Below are positions 28,107 through 39,506 of a DNA stretch of 64,000 nucleotides, piece by piece; the first letter of the stretch is position 1, and each line of letters opens with the position of its first letter. The notes under the pieces were generated by a model. That model was not told where the DNA came from. It ran no database searches and saw nothing but the letters and a program-made list of their open reading frames with translations. This stretch comes from Blastocystis sp. Blastoise (Eukaryota > Sar > Bigyra > Opalinata > Blastocystidae). Both the position numbers and the translations under genes were made by a program. The DNA lies in contig JBBPEB010000024.1 of the NCBI GenBank assembly GCA_039096225.1, positions 1 through 64,000 on the forward strand, given 5' to 3'.

Positions 28107-29942
28107 TTAACAATAGAATTTACAATTAAAAAAATTATTTTTTTTGTGTGGTATTTTTGTTCTAAATAATCCTAAACCAATAGAACGGGTAAATAAATGT
28201 GTTCTTGGAACACAAATGCCACTACCAATATTTTCATTATTATCATTTTCATTTAAATATCCAGGATGTTCATTTCTATGAGGTCTTTTATCAGGTACAA
28301 GTGGTTCATGACGACATTCCCATTGGTTAATTGCGCTTGCAGCAAATGTTTCTCTGGTTGTTCGGACTTTATAACGTCTATTTATATCATATTGATTGGT
28401 TAATTCATGACATTTTGAAATATATTTTTCATAATATTGTTTATGTTGTAATGTAATATTTTCAATTTCCAATCCTTCTGATTCTTTAGGAACATCATTA
28501 TTTAAATCAATTAAATTTGGATATTTATTATTTTTTAAATCATCATAATATTGTTGAACTTTTTCTTTAAATTCATTTAAACCATTTAATGAAGAAATGA
28601 ATATTGTTGATGAACCAGGTTCTTTACCTAATAATTCAGGTCCAAATACATCTGTATAATCTTCATGATAAGTATCTAATCTTTGAATAAAACGGTCATA
28701 AATTAATTTATCTCTTTCTTTATCATCTTTATCCATCATCATAAATAATGAATCTTCAGTTAATGGAATTTGTCTTGTAATATTATCTAATACTTTTATA
28801 TGTTTTCCACCTTCTAATAAATATGGAGAAATATAATTATTCATATGTGTTGTTTGTGAATGAAGAATTTTTGAAATACTATTTACAAATACACGAATAG
28901 CTTTTCTATGTTCATCTGGATTTCCTGTACCTTCAAGTATTTTCATTTGCCTATAATAATGTTGTGCAAATAAATGACGAATCATATCACAACCAGTAAT
29001 TAATTGTTTTTCTTGATTATATTCATTTGTATAATGATATAATTCTCCTAAATGGTCTTTTATATAATCACCAAAATTACTATCATTAACTGGACTATCA
29101 AGTCTATCTCCGGAAGTAAATAAATAATTACGGGGACATAAACGTAATGATCTAGCTAAAACATTCATTAATTCTTCAGTTATATATTGTAATGTAGGAT
29201 ATAAGTTATAACCAATTTCAAATTTATTTTTAGTATCATTTACGTGTATAGTTAATGTATTTAAATCAATATAATTTGTACTTTTACGTAAAGTTAATGG
29301 GATTACATCACCTCTTCTATATATTCGACATATACCATAATCATTTCTACAACATAGACAATCATAACATAATACTAATAAATATGAATTAACATAAAAT
29401 AAATCATTTGGATGTTCAATATAATTTTGTTTACAACGTTGTATTAATTGACCCCAATCACATTTTGCACTAATAATTTTATTTGTATATTCTTTATGAC
29501 GAAGATTTGTTGCATCAACATTTAAAGAACCAAAATGTTGAGTCCACTTTTTAATATTTTTATTACTAAATACAGAATGTCTTAATATATCATTATCATC
29601 TGTACATAATTCAATATTTTTCATTATATAAGTAAACATTTGCATATAATTTGATATTGTTGTAACTGACAAACCTCCTTGTTGTCCACGTGCAGATGTA
29701 GGTAAATTCATTAATGTTTCTTGAAATGCTTCAGGATTTCCAAGAATTTCAATACATAAATATGTTTTGGGGTCTAAATTTCCTTCTTCAATACCTTGTT
29801 GCATTTTTACAGATATATTATGTATCCAATTTTTCCAATTAATACTAGTTGATTCTTGTATCTTTCTAAAATGTCTTAATTGATTAACACACATTACAAA
29901 AAAATCTTCACATTCTTGTGGAGAATCACCACGTGATTGCAT
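28107..29942 (-). CDS. Long tyrosine recombinase of element B, 611 aa
   Basis: Homolog of 18022-19821, starting MQSRGDSPQECEDFF (A: MYKRGDSDEECEDFF). Conserved catalytic set: Arg199 in CRNDYG, Lys238 in NDTKN, Arg322-His323 in MIRHLFAQ, His361, His366 and Tyr370 in LHSQTTHMNNY. The C-terminal extension after residue 380 is kept, including EDYTDVFG, so it is under selection in both copies. Intact in an otherwise decaying element. Role proposed: integration, resolution of concatemers or of the hairpin ends. Confidence 0.75.
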   Translation of the reverse strand: MQSRGDSPQECEDFFVMCVNQLRHFRKIQESTSINWKNWIHNISVKMQQGIEEGNLDPKTYLCIEILGNPEAFQETLMNLPTSARGQQGGLSVTTISNYMQMFTYIMKNIELCTDDNDILRHSVFSNKNIKKWTQHFGSLNVDATNLRHKEYTNKIISAKCDWGQLIQRCKQNYIEHPNDLFYVNSYLLVLCYDCLCCRNDYGICRIYRRGDVIPLTLRKSTNYIDLNTLTIHVNDTKNKFEIGYNLYPTLQYITEELMNVLARSLRLCPRNYLFTSGDRLDSPVNDSNFGDYIKDHLGELYHYTNEYNQEKQLITGCDMIRHLFAQHYYRQMKILEGTGNPDEHRKAIRVFVNSISKILHSQTTHMNNYISPYLLEGGKHIKVLDNITRQIPLTEDSLFMMMDKDDKERDKLIYDRFIQRLDTYHEDYTDVFGPELLGKEPGSSTIFISSLNGLNEFKEKVQQYYDDLKNNKYPNLIDLNNDVPKESEGLEIENITLQHKQYYEKYISKCHELTNQYDINRRYKVRTTRETFAASAINQWECRHEPLVPDKRPHRNEHPGYLNENDNNENIGSGICVPRTHLFTRSIGLGLFRTKIPHKKNNFFNCKFYC

Positions 29943-29987
29943 TTTATTTATTTTTATATAATAAAAATAATTTTTTTTAAATTAAAT

Positions 29988-32702
29988 TTATAAATAACTT
30001 ATAGTTAATTTTACTATACATTTACATTCACTTCTTATTGCATAAATATTCACTTTAGGTAATTGATATAAACATTGTCTATTACAATGATATATATTTT
30101 GTTTAATACTAGATTTAACACTTTCATAACTTTGGTCTATATTATAGAAATATGGTAGATTTTCTTTATTAACTATATGTAGTATATTTTGATAATAATT
30201 ATTACTAGCATATAAGTATATTTTATATTGCCCTTTTTCTTCTATATTATCAGATATAACTTGTATATTTGTTAAATATGCATTTTGATATTGACTATTC
30301 TTTTGTAATTGAAATGATAATGTTGAAATTTCATTAAAATCACAATAAACTTCATCATAATCATTAAATTTTACTATATTTTGTTCAGGTTCACAAATAC
30401 ATAAGGCTATAGTACCTTTAAATAATTTTGTAAATCTTAATTGTATTATTTGTTGAATAGTAATTGGAGCATTAATACAACTATAATGTAAATAAGGTGT
30501 ATTTGTTTGAAATATAAAATTAGGTTCTGGACTTCCATTAATATAACAACAATTAATTTGTTCATCTGTTGTAACAGATTTATTTAAAATAATTACATCT
30601 TTAATTACTTTTTTTTCTAAATTAACTGTAGGTAATGTTTTTGTAAATATAATATCTTGTGTTTCACAACTAAGACATAAATTCTTTATTGTTTCATGAG
30701 GAAACATAGCATTAATACTATCTCTTAATTCTATAAACCCATTTAATTCAGTTCCATCATTAATTTTTATATAATTTCCATAAAAATCACTAAATCTAAA
30801 CCATAATTCATTAATATGTGTTAATCCAGGATGTACTTTAGTATTTACCATTTCATGTAATTGATTATTACCTATTGGATTACTTATAGGTATACTACAT
30901 AATGCATTAGAACTATTATCTACTAAATTACTATGACAACGTAACATTGATTTTCCTTGTGTTATATCAGCTGGATTTTCACTTATAATAATAGAATTAT
31001 CAATTATATCTGTTTTATAATATCTAACAAATGTATATGTATATTTTCTTGTTGTAGAAAAATCTGTTATTTGTATTTTATCATAAGGATAATTTGTTTT
31101 TATAAAATACCATGAATGTTGTTGATTATATGACCCAATGTATTTTTTTCCATCTAATCCATAATATTCTTTATTTGATTCAACTGTAAATATAGTAATT
31201 TCTATTTCATTATATGAATACCAAAGACGTATTTTATTTAATGTAGCAAAATCTGTCCATATACTATTTATACCTAATAATGTTTTTTCTATTAATTCTA
31301 TATCTATATAACTACCTTCAGGAACTAAGGTTGTACGTTCAGTTGTTGCATTATTTATTTTAAATGTATTATTTGTAGAATTTATTGTAATTGGTAAATA
31401 TATTAGTGTTTGAGATATTTCAGCTTTATAAATTGTATTTTTATATCCTAAAATCTTTTGTATATTAGGTCCCATAGAAAAATCAAATGATTTTCCAACC
31501 ATATAAACATGACCATAAGGAATATTATATTCATTAACTCCACCAATACCTGTAGAAGGATTTGTTGGTTTTGCAGGACTTTGTGGTTCTTGACCATCTG
31601 AATTTAATTTATAATTAATATAATATAAATTTAATGGTTGCGTTCCACCAAAACTAGTATATAAAGGTATATTTTGATTATATCCCTTATAATATGATAA
31701 TGAATTATCCAATCCTTGACTATAAAATTGATAACATTGTGTATTTTCATTATTTGTATCTGTTATTCTCCAACCAGGTAACGATAAATCTTGTTTTAAT
31801 ATTAAATTATCCTATTCTTTATGAATAGAAACTCCTAATGCAGTATAAAATTCTGCTTCTGTATAATCACCAGTAGGAACAATAATTAATTTCTTATCAT
31901 TTGTTGGAACATGAACTAAAAATATTTTATTATGTTCTTCATCAATATGATATTTATTGGTTCTACTAAATTTATATGTATTTTTCTTAACAACATCATA
32001 ATCGGTAATACAGACATTATCTATTACTTTTAATTGACTATCAGTTGAACTACATACAAAATAAAATGTATCTTTATAACTATATGAACCAGTATATGTA
32101 ACACCATCATAATATGTTTTTGTTTCATTAGCTTTGGCAATATACATAGTAATAGCATTTAAATCATATGTAATAAACCAATATAATTTCTTTTGAGCAA
32201 TACCATCCCATATATTAGACATTTGTTTTGTTAATTCTTGCATATATTCATAATCATAATAATCTCCATTAGGTATTGTTAATGTATATACTTTATCATA
32301 CATCCATATTTCAAATTTATTATTATTTTCATTAATTGTAAATTTTGTTTCAATTGGTTCTGGATATGTTTCTATTCCATATGTTTTAATAGTATTCACA
32401 GGATTAGAAGGTAATGCTATTTGAAATCCATATGCTTTTAAGATATCTGCTAACGTATAATAAGTATTAGGATATAAATATGTGTAAGAACCATTATAAA
32501 AATTCACTGTTTCTTGATTATTCATATTTGTATAAAAAACAGGAATATTTGTATTTCCTTTTAAATTTAAATCAACAAATCCAATAGTATCAGATTGAAC
32601 ATCAATATTATCATCTAGAGATACCCTAAATTCATTATTTTTACATATTGCATGAATAGGTATTATTTGTGTTTTTATTCGAGGGTCACTATCTTCAACC
32701 AT
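29988..32702 (-). pseudogene. Large capsid-associated protein, interrupted by TAG
   Basis: Homolog of 5951-8267. The frame from the ATG at 32702 meets TAG at 31814-31812 (after ...SIHKE) and then continues in the same frame without another stop to 29988, about 904 codons in all. IPxGxY-type modules appear (IPNGDYY, VPTGDYT, VPEGSYI) and the second half starts IPISNPIGNNQLHEM as in A. It is continuous where the A copy has its A7 frameshift. Either a nonsense mutation or, less likely, a read-through stop. Confidence 0.65.
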
Positions 32703-32771
32703 TTAAATTAATTATTTAAAATTAAATAAATTTAATTTTATAGAAAATTTTTAGAATAAAAATTATTAATA

Positions 32772-34299
32772 ATGTCATCAACAAGATTAGTTAGATATAC
32801 TGAACCTATAAATATTCAAAGTGGAGTTGACTTAATGAATAGTCAATATGCATTTCATTTTGAATGGACAAATACTGATAATAAATTTGTTGATTTTAGT
32901 CAATCTTATATTGATTTAGTTGTTCGTACTTCTTCTTATGTAGATCCTGATACAAGTCATAGAATTCCAGAATTTATCGAAGGTTGGTCAAGTTATTTAG
33001 GAACACAAAATAAATACAATAATGTTAAATGGTTAACTCCAGAAATGTTTATGCATGAACATATTGATGAAATGAATCAAAGAGCTAATATTTATTCTAT
33101 TATAGATAGTACAGAAATTGATATGAATTATGTTCATCCTTCTGGTAAAGAAAAAGCATTAAAAGTAATTGATAGTTGTATACATGCTAGTAGAGGTCGT
33201 AAAATGATTGCATTAAAAGATTTAGATAAAGATATTATTGAATAATCTATGTATAATGAATCTTTATTTGCTCCTGTAAAAGGATTAAATTCTTTACGTT
33301 TTATTCGAACACATCCAGACCAAGATATTCATATTGCTATTCCTTTGAATTTAATTTGTGCATTAGGTGCTGATAGAGATAGTGTTGTATTAGTACAACA
33401 TTTAAAAATGCTTTTTCGTACATCTCTTTTAACTTCATTGGTTGAAAATAATAAAAGTATTCCTTATAGATTTGCTGATGTAACAAAAACATCCGATGGA
33501 TGGATTCCTGCACCAACTAAATGGACATATTTTGATGTAAAATGGTTTAATGATTTTAAATTAATTAGTGCCTCTATGACATTAATGACTTATCAGAATA
33601 TATCATTTCAAAGACATGAATTATTTAAAAGTGTTCCTTCTTATTCTCAAGTAGATTATTTTCAAGAAAAAATTACTGATAGTGTTTCTATTATTAATAA
33701 ACCTGTTGCTTTTTTTCCCTGAATATATCTTATTTTGGTTTAGTGATGGATTTGATTTTAATATTACACCAAATATTGCTAGTCCCTCTATTTGGCCAGA
33801 ATATTTAAGTTGTATTTGTGGTAATATACAAATTTTCCCTCAAACTGAATTTCCTACAACTAAATATGGTTATGATATTACTAATAAAGGTCATTGTGAA
33901 GATGATAATGAACCTTTATCTATTTATAGACCTAATATAGCTTTATATAATATATGGGCAGATAATTCTGTTCTTAATACAGCTGTGAAATATAATGAAT
34001 GGATAAAACATCCAATTTATGTTATTCCTGTTAATAATTTAGCTAATGTTCGTAGTAATACTGGTATGGCATTAATTTTTGAATCAAAATTACGTGCAAA
34101 TAAACTTATTTTAAATCATATTGATGATAGTATTTTACCAGATTTTGACAGTTATAATCCTGGAATAACAGAACAAGGAAATGCAATAGTTCAAGTTAAT
34201 AGTCATCCTGGATTACAATATACTTATAATACATCAATTAATAAGAATAATCCTTATACTTTACACATGCTTTGTGTTCGTTCTGCTAGAGATATTTAA
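32772..34299 (+). pseudogene. MCP1 of element B, broken by nonsense codon and frameshift
   Basis: Three open pieces (32772-33245, 33249-33722, 33682-34299) together cover the length of MCP1 in A. A TAA at 33243-33245 stands where A has a lysine codon before SMY. A seventh T in the run 33710-33716 shifts the frame at the position of FxPEY. Conserved blocks on either side (DFSQSYIDL, NIYSIIDSTEIDM, IPLNLICALG, FPQTEFPTTKY) confirm identity. Confidence 0.8.
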
Positions 34300-34360
34300 T
34301 TCTTAAAGAACATAAATATTTTTTTTTAATTCATCAAAATTATTTAAAAAAATAATAATA

Positions 34361-35671
34361 ATGAGTAAAATTCCTGCTGCTTTTAATCCTAGTAAAAATT
34401 ATCAAACTATTAAGAATACACAAACACCTATTAGTATAACAAATAATCAATCCTTAATGGACCAACCTTATGTTTTTGATTTTTGTTATAACAGTGTTGA
34501 TAGTCCATATATTGATTTTTCTAATAGTTATATTGAATTATGGCTTAATGTTAGAGCTGTATCCGCTAGTGAGCCACCTGCTACTATTCAAGAATGTAAC
34601 TTATATTCAATTATTGATAAATTAGCTATTACAATGACATATATAAGTCCTACTGGTGTAGATGTTGCTGTAAATTATACTGAAAATAGTATTGATAGTA
34701 GTAAAGCTAGAAAATTTATAGCTTTAAAAGAATTAAGTAAAGATGAAATTGATAGAAGTGTATATTGTGCTAGTGGTGAAGATTTATATGCTGTAAAAGA
34801 TAACGTAGAATCTATTAAATTTATGGAATACAGTTCAGGCTCATTAAAAGATACTGTTTATAAAGTAGCAATTCCATTTATGTTAATTAGTGGTTTAGGT
34901 ACATTTAATTGTGCTATTAAGGTAAAAACATTAAAAATACAAGTTACTACAAATTATTTAAGAAACATGTGTTCTAATATTGGTAGAATAACACAATTTA
35001 ATTTATCTCGTGCTTATATTACATTTAAACAAATTTATGATATTAATTGGAAAGGAAATCCTATGGCTCTTATGCGATGTATTCCTAATAATTGTCAATT
35101 ATGTACATTTAGTACTCCATGTTATGAATGGAGTTATACAAATAGTGGAACACAAAATGTCGTTTTAACTCCTTCTGGAACATTTATTAATAGTCGTAGT
35201 GTTAACTTTATTCCAGATTATTGTTTAATGTATTTTACTGATAAAGCAGGAAGTATGTTCCCTATAAATACAGAAATTCCTACAACTGTATCTTTTCAAA
35301 TTGGTGGTATTAATGTCACAGGTAGAGAAGATTATCCTCCACAATATAAAAAATTATTTAATTCAAAATCATCGACAAATAACGGTTGGACTGGATATTT
35401 AACTCCTAATATTGCTCTTTATAATGATTGGAGAGCAAACTGTCATGAACAATCTCCATTAATTGGTGAAAAATGGTATGAACAACCATTATATATATTC
35501 CCTATTTCCAGTTCAGTGGATGTAAATAATCAAGCTGGTGTTGAAGTTAATATTACATTACATAGTACACGTTCAACTGATGTTTCTACAGCTGCTGGAA
35601 AGACTTCATATTGGATACCTTATGTTAATTTTATTTTTGTGAAGTTTATTAGAAACGGTGCAATGAATTAA
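34361..35671 (+). CDS. MCP2 of element B, intact
   Basis: 436 aa, matching MCP2 of A throughout (DFSNSYIELW, NLYSIIDKLAITMTYISPTG, SSKARKFIALKELSK, IPFMLISGLG, PDYCLMYFT, PLYIFPISSSVDVN). It is uninterrupted although MCP1 next to it is broken. The region after FQIGG differs most between A and B and may be a surface loop. Confidence 0.75.
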   Translation: MSKIPAAFNPSKNYQTIKNTQTPISITNNQSLMDQPYVFDFCYNSVDSPYIDFSNSYIELWLNVRAVSASEPPATIQECNLYSIIDKLAITMTYISPTGVDVAVNYTENSIDSSKARKFIALKELSKDEIDRSVYCASGEDLYAVKDNVESIKFMEYSSGSLKDTVYKVAIPFMLISGLGTFNCAIKVKTLKIQVTTNYLRNMCSNIGRITQFNLSRAYITFKQIYDINWKGNPMALMRCIPNNCQLCTFSTPCYEWSYTNSGTQNVVLTPSGTFINSRSVNFIPDYCLMYFTDKAGSMFPINTEIPTTVSFQIGGINVTGREDYPPQYKKLFNSKSSTNNGWTGYLTPNIALYNDWRANCHEQSPLIGEKWYEQPLYIFPISSSVDVNNQAGVEVNITLHSTRSTDVSTAAGKTSYWIPYVNFIFVKFIRNGAMN

Positions 35672-35715
35672 TTTTAATTTTAAATTTAATTTTTTTTATT
35701 ATCATAAAAAAAAAC

Positions 35716-36084
35716 ATGGAAGCTGTATCTCATATGAGTTGTATAAATAGTAGTTTTTATCTTGAAAGATTTAATAATACGTTAAATTTAAATAATAAAA
35801 ATATTACTTATATAAATACTATGATTAATACACTAAAAATTAGAAGTAATAATGATGTAACAATGTTACGAGTATATTGTAATTTTATTGATCATGATAA
35901 TGATTTAATCATGATTCCTTTATATGCTGAACAAGGATTGGATAATATTTATTCATTAAGTAATATTTCTATTCCTTGTATAAATGGTCAATATAATGAA
36001 ATTTATTGGGAAATATATGACCAATTAAATCGTCCAATAACTCTTGATGAAGGAGCTTTAACTATTCATTTTACTGCATGTTAA
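35716..36084 (+). CDS. Small capsid-type protein of element B, 122 aa
   Basis: Corresponds to the two ends of the A gene at 11393-12047: the start (SF/FY.E......LNL..KNI..I.T..N) and the C-terminal block (DHDNDLIMIPLY...SLSNISIP). The central ~100 residues of the A version, containing the FPGGNYD module, are absent. It is either an internal deletion in B or the loss of a domain. Same position between MCP2 and ATPase. Confidence 0.55.
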   Translation: MEAVSHMSCINSSFYLERFNNTLNLNNKNITYINTMINTLKIRSNNDVTMLRVYCNFIDHDNDLIMIPLYAEQGLDNIYSLSNISIPCINGQYNEIYWEIYDQLNRPITLDEGALTIHFTAC

Positions 36085-36167
36085 TAATTTTGAGTTTAAA
36101 TATTGTATTAAGTATAAAGAATTATTATATCAATTATTGTGTTTTGTTTATCAAACATAATTATTTT

Positions 36168-37217
36168 ATGCCAAAAGAAAACAACCAATTAAAATCTAAA
36201 AATAAATCATTAGGAGCATTATCATTTAAATTTGATGAAACTGGTGTAGAGACTTATGAATCTAAATTTATTATGATTATTGCAAAAACAATGTCTGGAA
36301 AATCATTTTTAACCGTGAATTTGTTATGTTGTATGGATTTAGATAATAAATATAGTCAAGTAACATTATTTTGCCCTGATGCTTCTAATAAAAATTAATG
36401 TTATGCTGGATTACGAGATATTTTGAAACATGCTGATATAAAATTTCAATGGTATGATAGTGAAGATGAAAAATTTAAAAAGATACGTAATGTAAATGAT
36501 TTAGTTACAGTTTATAATATTCCACAACACAATTTTATTGTATTAGATGATATATATCCATTAACAATGTATACTAAAGAATTAATAATGTCTATATTAT
36601 CACGTGGACGACATTATAAACAAAATATGATATGTTGCTTACAAAGTCATTTAAAAATTACAATTCAGTCTATTATTAATCAAGTTAGTCATTTATTTGT
36701 GAATAGCCAATTACTTAAAGTGAATTTAGATTTTGTTACAGATAAATTAGATTTACCAGTGAATAACCTAAATGAAATTATGAATGATACAAAATTATTA
36801 GAAGACCCTCATCAATTTTATATGTACGCACAAGGTAGTTATGAATTAATACCATGGAAAAATCCTGAATATAAATCAAAAGAGGAATTATATAGAATAG
36901 TAAAAAAAAGAAAATGGACTGAAGCAGATGAAAAAAAGGAAAAGGAAAAAGAAAAAGAAAATAGAAACAATTCTTTATCAGCAATTTCGAATAAAAAAAC
37001 TTTAGAAAATATTGAGTCAAAAAAATTGAAAAAATTATTTAATATTGAAGATGATTTTACACCACCAAATATAGAAGAAGAAAATGAAAATATTCATGGG
37101 GATGATGTAATGAGTTTAATCAATAATGAAATAAGAAATCAACGTCAATTAAGTATATATAATCCCTTTAATGAAGGTCGTCAATTTCTTAATTTTCCTT
37201 TAAATAATGAATTTTAA
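36168..37217 (+). pseudogene. Packaging ATPase of element B, nonsense codon
   Basis: Starts at the ATG at 36168 (an earlier ATG at 36078 opens the frame but adds unrelated residues). Walker A AKTMSGKS is followed by a TAA at 36396-36398 where A has Glu77 (MNECY). The frame resumes and keeps Walker B FIVLDD and GRHYKQNMICCLQS. Without read-through the product ends before Walker B. Confidence 0.8.
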
Positions 37218-37253
37218 CTTTAATTTGTTTTTATTTTTATTTTATTTTCCTAA

Positions 37254-38047
37254 ATGAGTAGTATCGTTAGACGTAATTTAGCCTATAACTGTGACCCATC
37301 GAAATATGGTGCGGGATTGAATATCCCAGATAAACAAGAAAAAGTAAAAACTTTCAAAAACAGTTATGGTGGTGGATATATTGAGGATGAATGTGATAGT
37401 GTTTCTAGTTATTCATCATCTGAATCATCATATAGTAGTGATTCATATTCTTCATCAGATAGTAGTGATTCATCTTCTGTTTATTCTTCTGATGCTGATG
37501 ATGAAGACACAAATGAAGATGATGGTGATGAAGAAAAAACTGATGGCCCGTAACATTAATTAGAAAAGGTCAAGTATTATCAAAGTAAAAAGAAGAAAAA
37601 GCCAACAACACAAACGACAACAACATCATCAACATCATCAACAGCAAAAAATAATAAATGGAAATATTATTTTAAATTAGCTAAGAAATTTATTATTCAA
37701 GCTGGAAAGTTATGTTTACATTTAGGTTTGTCATTTGTGTTATCATTAATTTTTAAAGTCTATATAAATGACTTATGGGTTACTGGTCATGGTACTATAA
37801 TAAATGCATTTGGTAGATTTTTTAGTAAAGTAATAAGTTTCCTCGGATTTGGTGGTGGATTAAATGGTCCAAATAAAGATGTTAAAATGCAAGTGTATCA
37901 TTGCTAAAAGATGAAATAGATAAGCAAAGAATGAAACCTGGAAATGAAGATATTAATTCAAAAAATGTATCATCTGATTTAATAGCAAAAACAATGTACA
38001 CATTAATAGCATTAGACAAATTCATGCATCATGTAAAAAAAAAATAA
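37254..38047 (+). pseudogene. Degenerate homolog of the NCDPSKYG membrane protein
   Basis: The intact start (RNLAYNCDPSKYGAG, then a Ser/Asp-rich stretch) stops at 37551-37553. Beyond that a second frame encodes a Lys/Thr-rich linker and a hydrophobic segment (LCLHLGLSFVLSLIFKVY), ending at a TAA near 37905, and a third frame continues to 38047. A 36-nt GT...AG intron (37552-37587) would reconnect the first two, but its 3' end is atypical. I treat the locus as decayed. Confidence 0.5.
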
Positions 38048-38081
38048 AATCCACATAATTTATTTATAAATTCTTTATTAT

Positions 38082-38264
38082 ATGGAATCAATAAATCAAA
38101 ATAACTATACGTCATTAAATCATATTTTACAACGTAATTTTGTTGAACAAAGTTGGGACCCATGGTTACCTAACATGTATATATGCCAAGATGAACAACC
38201 TACACAGCCTATTGCTCACGACCCTTTACTACCTAATTCTATGATAAATTTAGCCCCACATTAA
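38082..38264 (+). CDS. Short WDPWLPN-motif protein, 60 aa
   Basis: Nearly all of it is the block shared with exon 1 of 14021-15003 (QSWDPWLPNMYICQDEQP...IAHDP..PNSM). The C-terminal half of the A protein is missing. A 3'-end motif TTGTTTAGTT follows at 38328-38337. It may be a truncated remnant or a functional minimal version. Confidence 0.5.
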   Translation: MESINQNNYTSLNHILQRNFVEQSWDPWLPNMYICQDEQPTQPIAHDPLLPNSMINLAPH

Positions 38265-38374
38265 ATGATATTTTATTTACTTTATATATATAAATATTTT
38301 TAAATAAATGTTGGTCTTTTTAATATTTTGTTTAGTTCATTAAATTTTTATATTTTTCTATACTTAAAAGAAAA

Positions 38375-39466
38375 ATGGAAAGTAATTACATGACAAATAC
38401 AAAAGCAATGACTGGAATTAATAGACTTGCTATTGGTAAAGAGTATTCACCATATAAAGGAAAATCATATGTTCATGATACAAATTATCATAAAGGAGTC
38501 CATTGGAATTCTAAAGCTAATTCTTATTTTACAAAACAACAAGAAATTGATGATTCTATTAATCAATCATTTGGTGCTGGTATCGCTGGATTTATAAGAA
38601 ATAGTCCAAATAAATCAGTTTTTAAAAGTTTACAACATCCTCATCACAATAATTATGGTGGTGGAATTAATCATCATGGTTGTTTATCCAATGAAATGGC
38701 AAAAAGACTAATTATTACTAATGATTATATTATTCCAAAATTAATTGAACAAAATCATTCCTGTGGAGCTGGTTTAAAGAAAATCATTAATAAAGAAGCA
38801 ATTATTGATAATTTTGATTTTAGTGGCAAATATGGAGGTAATATACATGTCAAAAAAGGTGGAGCATGGAAAATATTAAGTACCATTAATAAATATTTAC
38901 CATTTAAAAGAAATAATGTTTCAAAGAATATTCCAAAAGGTGACGAGGATGAAGATATGCCCCCTAGAAGTCATGGATCAGTAGCTGCTGATTGGAGAGC
39001 TTATACTGAAAGGAAACTGAAACATTTAAAAGAAATGGGTAAAATTGCCTTAGTAGCAGGAAAAAAAGATTTAGGCATGATAAAAGACACATTTCTTCAT
39101 CCTAAACCAGATACTACAATTAAAGACAGATTTGAAAGTATAAAGCAAAATAGTAGTTTGGTGAAAAAATTTAAAAAACTCTACAAGCAAGGCGAAACTA
39201 GATATAATACATATCTTTTCAGTAATCCTAAAAATGAAAGTCCCCTCATTGATAGCGCATCAACTGACTTTTTTAGATATGTTCAAGCAGGTATCGCTGC
39301 AAAACAAGGAATAAAACAAAAAATTCATCATATAAAAAATCAATTATTTAATCATGGAGATAAAAAAAAACCTTATGTTAAACCCAAAATTGGTGAAACA
39401 TATCGTGATGCAAATAAAAGCAAAAATGGAGACTTAATCATCAATCCGCATTGTAGCGACCTCTGA
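38375..39466 (+). CDS. Structural precursor-like protein, 363 aa
   Basis: Basic, Gly-containing protein with GAGIAG, CGAGLKK and VKKGGAW sites and the string IDNFDFSGKYGG..V..GG, which recalls the DFS...RRGG block of the virion precursors. It fills the place of 15078-16802 of A, with only weak similarity. At the end the frame stops at 39464-39466, but a +1 frame opens at 39438 and leads into the next ORF, so the two may once have been one gene. Confidence 0.5.
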   Translation: MESNYMTNTKAMTGINRLAIGKEYSPYKGKSYVHDTNYHKGVHWNSKANSYFTKQQEIDDSINQSFGAGIAGFIRNSPNKSVFKSLQHPHHNNYGGGINHHGCLSNEMAKRLIITNDYIIPKLIEQNHSCGAGLKKIINKEAIIDNFDFSGKYGGNIHVKKGGAWKILSTINKYLPFKRNNVSKNIPKGDEDEDMPPRSHGSVAADWRAYTERKLKHLKEMGKIALVAGKKDLGMIKDTFLHPKPDTTIKDRFESIKQNSSLVKKFKKLYKQGETRYNTYLFSNPKNESPLIDSASTDFFRYVQAGIAAKQGIKQKIHHIKNQLFNHGDKKKPYVKPKIGETYRDANKSKNGDLIINPHCSDL

Positions 39467-39506
39467 AGAAATTAGAAAAGGAATTATTAAGGATAATAAT
39501 GCTAGT

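Noticed and set aside
320-36398. Stop-codon reassignment (UAA/UAG read as an amino acid)
   Set aside because: In-frame stops are rare, fall at positions with different residues in the homolog (Lys, Glu), and nearly all genes end in TAA where homologs end.
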